A program made the position numbers and the translations under genes. The notes beneath the pieces were generated by a model, which saw only the letters and a program-made list of their open reading frames with translations, searched no databases and was not told the DNA's origin. DNA of 64,000 nt, taken from positions 1 through 64,000 of the forward strand of contig NZ_RHOU01000010.1 in the NCBI RefSeq assembly GCF_003946645.1. The letters are read 5' to 3'. Source of the DNA: Lapidilactobacillus wuchangensis. GTDB lineage: Bacteria > Bacillota > Bacilli > Lactobacillales > Lactobacillaceae. Positions 60,854 to 64,000 of this stretch are shown piece after piece (positions within the stretch are counted from its first letter, which is position 1; the number at the start of each line of letters is the position of its first letter).

Positions 60854-61678
60854 TTGAATAAAGATGTAATAAATACTCGCGATTTATATAATCTATGGGA
60901 GGTTCAGTGGTGTCTTAGCAAGGGAGATCTTTTAGCGCCTTGGTTACGGACCAAAATTCCTATTCATAGGAAGTCTGAAGTGATCAAGGACTTTTATGCA
61001 TTGATCAACTACGAGGTCGATAATCCTGAAGGAATAAAGGCGCTTGTTATTGCACCAAATGAAGTGTTTTTCTCGACAAAAAGCACACGTGAATTAATGC
61101 AACTGCGGATTAATTCTCATATTATTGATGTGTTCTTTGATCGACAATTACGTGATTTCTTAGAAGTTCCAAATAATCGTGAGTTATCTTCTTGTTTTGG
61201 CAACTCTGTCATGATGCATTTATCAGGTGTCTCAAGTTCAAAATGTGCCGATTGGGTTGCGCTGCACCATATTGCTGAAATTATTCCGGTGATTGATGGT
61301 TCAGAACGCTATTTTGTTTTCTGCCAGCAATTTGCTTTACGTTTACCGGTGCAATCTAATTTCAGTCAGCGTTTAGTTGATGTCACTAAAATGAGCAGTC
61401 GTTCGATTTTTGCACTGCATTGTATTGGTGAGCAACTCAATTTGAAACTGACGATCAAACGTTCAAATCCGAGTATTTTACAGCGTGCTGACACTCAGTA
61501 TGCATACCTGCAAGCATCTGTGACTGAGGCAGAAATCATCCGCTTTCGGCAAGCCATTGAGCGTGTTATTGTGGCACAAGTTTGTACACACCCTGAGTTA
61601 ACTGAATCAATGGCAGTTTTTGATAATAGTATTGATTTTTTTCAGAAATCGATGCAACGGCAACATAAATTAAATTAA
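60854..61678 (+). CDS. Distant ComK-like protein
   Basis: A 274-residue soluble protein without a firm family match. Its middle resembles the ComK competence factor: SSSKCADWVALHHIAEI (about residues 127-143) lines up with the ComK segment containing SxxPQCxWIxxxHV, and the following FALRLPVQSNFSQR resembles ComK MELPxSxNSFExQ. An N-terminal part of about 110 residues and a C-terminal tail have no counterpart in ComK. An upstream start at 60773 lacks a ribosome site; TTG at 60854 follows TTAGGAGGT. The next gene encodes a SigH/ComX-like sigma factor, which makes a competence link attractive but unproven. Confidence 0.45.
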   Translation: MNKDVINTRDLYNLWEVQWCLSKGDLLAPWLRTKIPIHRKSEVIKDFYALINYEVDNPEGIKALVIAPNEVFFSTKSTRELMQLRINSHIIDVFFDRQLRDFLEVPNNRELSSCFGNSVMMHLSGVSSSKCADWVALHHIAEIIPVIDGSERYFVFCQQFALRLPVQSNFSQRLVDVTKMSSRSIFALHCIGEQLNLKLTIKRSNPSILQRADTQYAYLQASVTEAEIIRFRQAIERVIVAQVCTHPELTESMAVFDNSIDFFQKSMQRQHKLN

Positions 61679-61689
61679 TTTATGTTCGG

Positions 61690-61750
61690 AACAGTCCCTA
61701 TAATTAGCTTTAAGTGCTAGACACTGAAGTTAATTATAGGGACTGTTTGT
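61690..61750 (+). terminator. Terminator after the ComK-like gene
   Basis: AACAGTCCCTATAATTA (61690-61706) and its perfect complement (61731-61747) form a 17-bp stem followed by T-rich sequence. Confidence 0.65.
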
Positions 61751-61825
61751 TATCTAAATCAGGAATGGTGCTCCGAGATGCATACCTTGAATCAACTTGT
61801 TAGCTTGTAGTTACCGCAAGCGCTT

Positions 61826-61852
61826 GTGGAAAATCTTAAGGGAGTTTTCCAC
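61826..61852 (+). promoter_or_regulatory. Hairpin that presents the ribosome site of the sigma factor gene
   Basis: GTGGAAAA (61826-61833) and TTTTCCAC (61845-61852) form a perfect 8-bp stem. The AAGGGAG ribosome site is in the loop and the ATG directly follows the stem. This could control translation, or be a palindromic operator. Confidence 0.6.
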
Positions 61853-62395
61853 ATGAAAATTGAACAGATTGCCGCAACTACCGCTAATAAACGGACGATC
61901 ACGGCAGGACTTACTGCCGCTTTGGATCAGCAAGGTTTGATCCATGGTGCGATTAAACGGGCCGGTGTTTGGCGCCATCATCAGGATTACGATGATTTTT
62001 TGCAGGAAGCGTATTTGGTTTATGCCCAGGCTTATCAACAATACCCTGGTGATCCAGCGCAGGAGGCCCAATTTTTACCCTATGTTTTCCAGCAGATTTG
62101 TTGGCGAATGACTGATTTATTGCGTTATCAACAACGGCGCCAAATGGCCGACTTGCCTACAAAATTGCCCGGGAAGTTGCCTGACTTTAGCGAACATTCA
62201 GTGGTGCTGATGCTACTGCAGCAAATGACGCAACAAAGTTCGGCAGTTGATCAATTAATTATTCGTGAACACTTTATTTTAGGTCGACCTTTGAGTGCTC
62301 TGGCAACCAAATATCAGCTTAGTCCGCGGACTTTACGAGCAAGGCGTTATTATTTACGGCAACGACTGGCGAAACAGTTGGCCACTCGTCAGTAA
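61853..62395 (+). CDS. SigH/ComX-like alternative sigma factor
   Basis: A 180-residue sigma-70-family protein with region 2 (DYDDFLQEAYLVYAQAYQQYP, described at about 49-69, and the YVFQQICWRMTDLLRYQQR promoter-melting part) and region 4 (PLSALATKYQLSPRTLRARRYYL, about 148-170). Region 3 is absent, as in ComX/SigH-type factors of Lactobacillales that switch on late competence genes. The ORF could start at 61826, but AAGGGAG eight bases before the ATG at 61853 fixes the start. The preceding gene is a possible ComK relative. Confidence 0.8.
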   Translation: MKIEQIAATTANKRTITAGLTAALDQQGLIHGAIKRAGVWRHHQDYDDFLQEAYLVYAQAYQQYPGDPAQEAQFLPYVFQQICWRMTDLLRYQQRRQMADLPTKLPGKLPDFSEHSVVLMLLQQMTQQSSAVDQLIIREHFILGRPLSALATKYQLSPRTLRARRYYLRQRLAKQLATRQ

Positions 62396-62445
62396 GTTAA
62401 ACATGATATAATCAAGTCAAAACAATCAACAAGTGGGGTTGGAAA

Positions 62446-63114
62446 ATGATATTACCACGAATTTATGCGTTGTTAATTGGCTATGGTTTCGGCAATTTTA
62501 TTACGGCTTATGCGGTGAGCTACTGGCGCACGGGAAAAAGTCCGCGCGAATTAGGCTCAGGTAATCCCGGTACCGCTAATATTGGCGCCGTTTTAGGTAA
62601 GAAATTCGGAATCTTAGTGTTGTGTGGCGACTTACTGAAAACGCTGGTCGCAATTCTAATAGCTGTTTGGCTGTTTCCTGATTTAGGTCGACTCGCCATC
62701 ATGTACGCCGGTATTGGCGTCACGTTGGGGCATAACTTCCCAGTTTGGCTTAAATTTCAGGGTGGTAAAGGTGTTGCCGTCTCAGCTTTGCTGTTAGTTT
62801 CTTATGATTTAAAATGGGGCCTGATTTGTTTGCTGATTGCCCTAGCAGTCCTGCTGATCACCAAAGATTTAGCTTTACCGGGAATTACGATTCTTTTGAG
62901 TTTTACCGTTGTCAACGCCGTTTTGTACGGTCTGGAACCAGCCATCGGATTTGGTTTTCTAACCGTGTTATCAATCATTCGCTTCTGGCACGACCTCGTT
63001 AATTTGGCCCACGGAAAGTCTAAGAAAATTGATTTACTGCAACGCTTCAAGAAAAAGCCAGAAGTAGTCAGTGAGAACGCAACTAATGCCACAAAGAAAG
63101 ATTCGCAGAAATAG
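62446..63114 (+). CDS. plsY: Acyl-phosphate:glycerol-3-phosphate acyltransferase
   Basis: A 222-residue membrane enzyme that makes lysophosphatidic acid from acyl-phosphate and glycerol-3-phosphate. The three PlsY motifs are present: GSGNPGTANIG (about 37-47; usual form GSGNIGATN), GHNFPVWLKFQGGKGVA (about 95-111) and the RFWHD segment (about 180-184). There are five or so helices. A C-terminal extension of about 30 charged residues is longer than usual. The small motif changes suggest a second, divergent PlsY copy could exist elsewhere. Confidence 0.87.
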   Translation: MILPRIYALLIGYGFGNFITAYAVSYWRTGKSPRELGSGNPGTANIGAVLGKKFGILVLCGDLLKTLVAILIAVWLFPDLGRLAIMYAGIGVTLGHNFPVWLKFQGGKGVAVSALLLVSYDLKWGLICLLIALAVLLITKDLALPGITILLSFTVVNAVLYGLEPAIGFGFLTVLSIIRFWHDLVNLAHGKSKKIDLLQRFKKKPEVVSENATNATKKDSQK

Positions 63115-63242
63115 TTGACATATATCTAGTTATTCTTAATGTGGCATAGTTGTGATCGAGTTTTTAACTGCAGGAATTATAATTCAGTTGACTTGTCTTG
63201 CTAGTGTCCAACTAGCACCAACAATTGAGCGTTAAGCAACCT

Positions 63243-63286
63243 TGCTCCAGACGGAATGGAGGGCATGGTTGTCAGCCGCCAAATTT
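63243..63286 (+). repeat. E-family fragment (5' end of a forward core)
   Basis: CTCCAGACGGAATGGAGGGC followed by the TGGTTGTCAGCCGCC start of a core, which stops after AAATTT where a C-family array begins. The rest of the core is missing. Confidence 0.78.
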
Positions 63287-63546
63287 CAGAGTGTGACAAA
63301 AAACGTGTTCGGGGCGACAAATGGCTATGCCTAATTTGATGATTTGCTCGGTCACTTGCAGTGCCCAATCAAATTATCGAAATTATGCTACGCCAAAAGA
63401 ACGTCGCCCCTCACACTCTGGTCTTAAACGTGTTCGAGGCGGTAAATGGCTATGGCTAATTCAAATAATCACTCGATCTGCTAAAGCAGCTCAAGCAATT
63501 ATTTGAAATTAGCCTACGCCAAAAACCCACCGCCCCTCACACTCTG
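63286..63546 (+). repeat. C-family tandem pair interrupting an E core
   Basis: Copies at 63301-63420 and 63426-63546. The outer stems are GGGGCGAC/GTCGCCCC and GAGGCGGT/ACCGCC. The inner stem in copy 2 is GGCTAATTCAAATAAT against its near complement. The pair begins with CAGAGTGTGA and ends with TCACACTCTG, an inverted terminal sequence. Confidence 0.85.
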
Positions 63547-63570
63547 GTCTTGACTTTCCCTATTTTCTCC

Positions 63571-63808
63571 AGTAACATTGGCATTAAATTCAATAGTTCT
63601 CGCATAACTCAGTAGTGGTGTTGTTTTGCATTCAGGAAGCCGATGGTTGCTGGAAATCGGTTGCGGCAAGGTCATGAATTACATTGTGCTTTACGTACGA
63701 GGGTCGTTCTCTTTACGAACGAGAGTGCTTGTTTTGGCAAGTAACTGGGTGGTACCGCGGTAAATTATCGTCCCTGATCAACATTGTGTTGGTCAGGGAT
63801 TTTTTTAT
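63571..63808 (+). promoter_or_regulatory. Tyrosine T-box riboswitch
   Basis: A T-box leader before tyrS. Stem I distal features (AGGAAGCCGATGG...GGAAATCGG) are followed by GAATTAC, with the probable specifier codon TAC (Tyr) at 63680-63682. The T-box TGGGTGGTACCGCGG is at 63746-63760. The terminator TCCCTGATCAACA/TTGGTCAGGGA at 63771-63799 is followed by seven T residues. Uncharged tRNA-Tyr would stop termination and allow tyrS expression. Confidence 0.92.
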
Positions 63809-63876
63809 TGGCGTATTGGCGAGAGCGCATTAATTTAGTTAATCAAGATTATTAAGAGAAAATGGAGTGGGTAAAG

Positions 63877-64000
63877 ATGGAACGTAATGAAATTTTAGCT
63901 GATTTACAGTGGCGTGGCGCGGTTAATCAGGTGACTGATTTAGAAGGCTTGGAAAAGTTAACTGCTGAAAAAGTGGTTTCTTTATATTGTGGGGTTGATC
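63877..64000 (+). CDS. tyrS: Tyrosyl-tRNA synthetase (N-terminal part)
   Basis: The first 41 codons of tyrS, cut by the window end. The translation begins MERNEILADLQWRG, contains QVTDLEGLEKL and ends VSLYCGVD, the usual N-terminus of bacterial TyrS up to the YCGxDPT substrate region. TGGAG precedes the ATG at 63877. The T-box with a tyrosine specifier directly upstream confirms the assignment. Confidence 0.92.
   Translation, partial: MERNEILADLQWRGAVNQVTDLEGLEKLTAEKVVSLYCGVD

Overview
The window looks like a chromosomal segment of a low-GC Gram-positive lactic acid bacterium, most likely family Lactobacillaceae. The pointers are strong AGGAGG-type ribosome sites, a tyrosine T-box, DUF1659/DUF2922 and Fst/Hol_Tox small genes, an FLP-like regulator and an NlpC/P60 protein with an Ala/Thr/Asn/Gln-rich linker. 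I do not go below family level. I see no rRNA, tRNA, prophage, insertion sequence or CRISPR array.

Layout. 0.2-6.5 kb: cardiolipin synthase, zinc metallopeptidase, GNAT protein, lipid-linked-sugar type glycosyltransferase, DUF915 hydrolase and RNase HI. 6.5-6.8 kb: an Fst/RNAII type I toxin-antitoxin cassette. 7.6-11.2 kb: a heterodimeric ABC exporter. 11.8-25.1 kb: an exopolysaccharide cluster (rmlA, rmlB, rmlD, a DUF1972 rhamnosyltransferase, further glycosyltransferases, LicD, acyltransferases, Wzy-like polymerase, glf, Wzx-like flippase). rmlC, a priming transferase and a tyrosine-kinase module are not in the window. 25.1-30.2 kb: two paralogous 31-residue membrane peptides, an FLP-like regulator with a CopZ-like protein, VanZ, DUF1002 and a Hol_Tox-type type I toxin-antitoxin cassette. 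31-34 kb: an Rrf2 regulator with a betaine/choline-type ABC importer. 34.6-39.8 kb: oxidoreductase, AraC regulator flanked by two more Hol_Tox-like cassettes, GST, hydrolase and phosphatase. 40.6-49.4 kb: GT2, hydrolase, GNAT, class-A-beta-lactamase-fold protein, glutathione peroxidase and an FtsX-type exporter. 49.4-56.6 kb: a sulfur island (LysR, YeeE/TsuA-like transporter, CoA-disulfide reductase-rhodanese fusion, sulfonate-type ABC importer). 56.7-64 kb: XRE regulator/membrane protein pairs, DUF1659/DUF2922, an NlpC/P60 hydrolase behind a WalR-like box, a distant ComK-like protein next to a SigH/ComX-like sigma factor, plsY and the start of tyrS under a T-box.

The most striking feature is non-coding. 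A family of structured repeats (called E here) occupies nine intergenic regions with about 15 copies of a ~125-nt core, plus two fragments. Five or six loci carry two cores in inverted orientation around a ~200-300-nt spacer. Each core can fold into an outer stem enclosing two hairpins. Stem sequences differ between copies but remain complementary, so the fold rather than the sequence appears to be kept. A second structured family (called C, ~120 nt) occurs as tandem pairs at three sites, each time next to E sequence, and once it interrupts an E core. Together with four type I toxin-antitoxin cassettes, the intergenic space is unusually rich in RNA-like or mobile-like structure.
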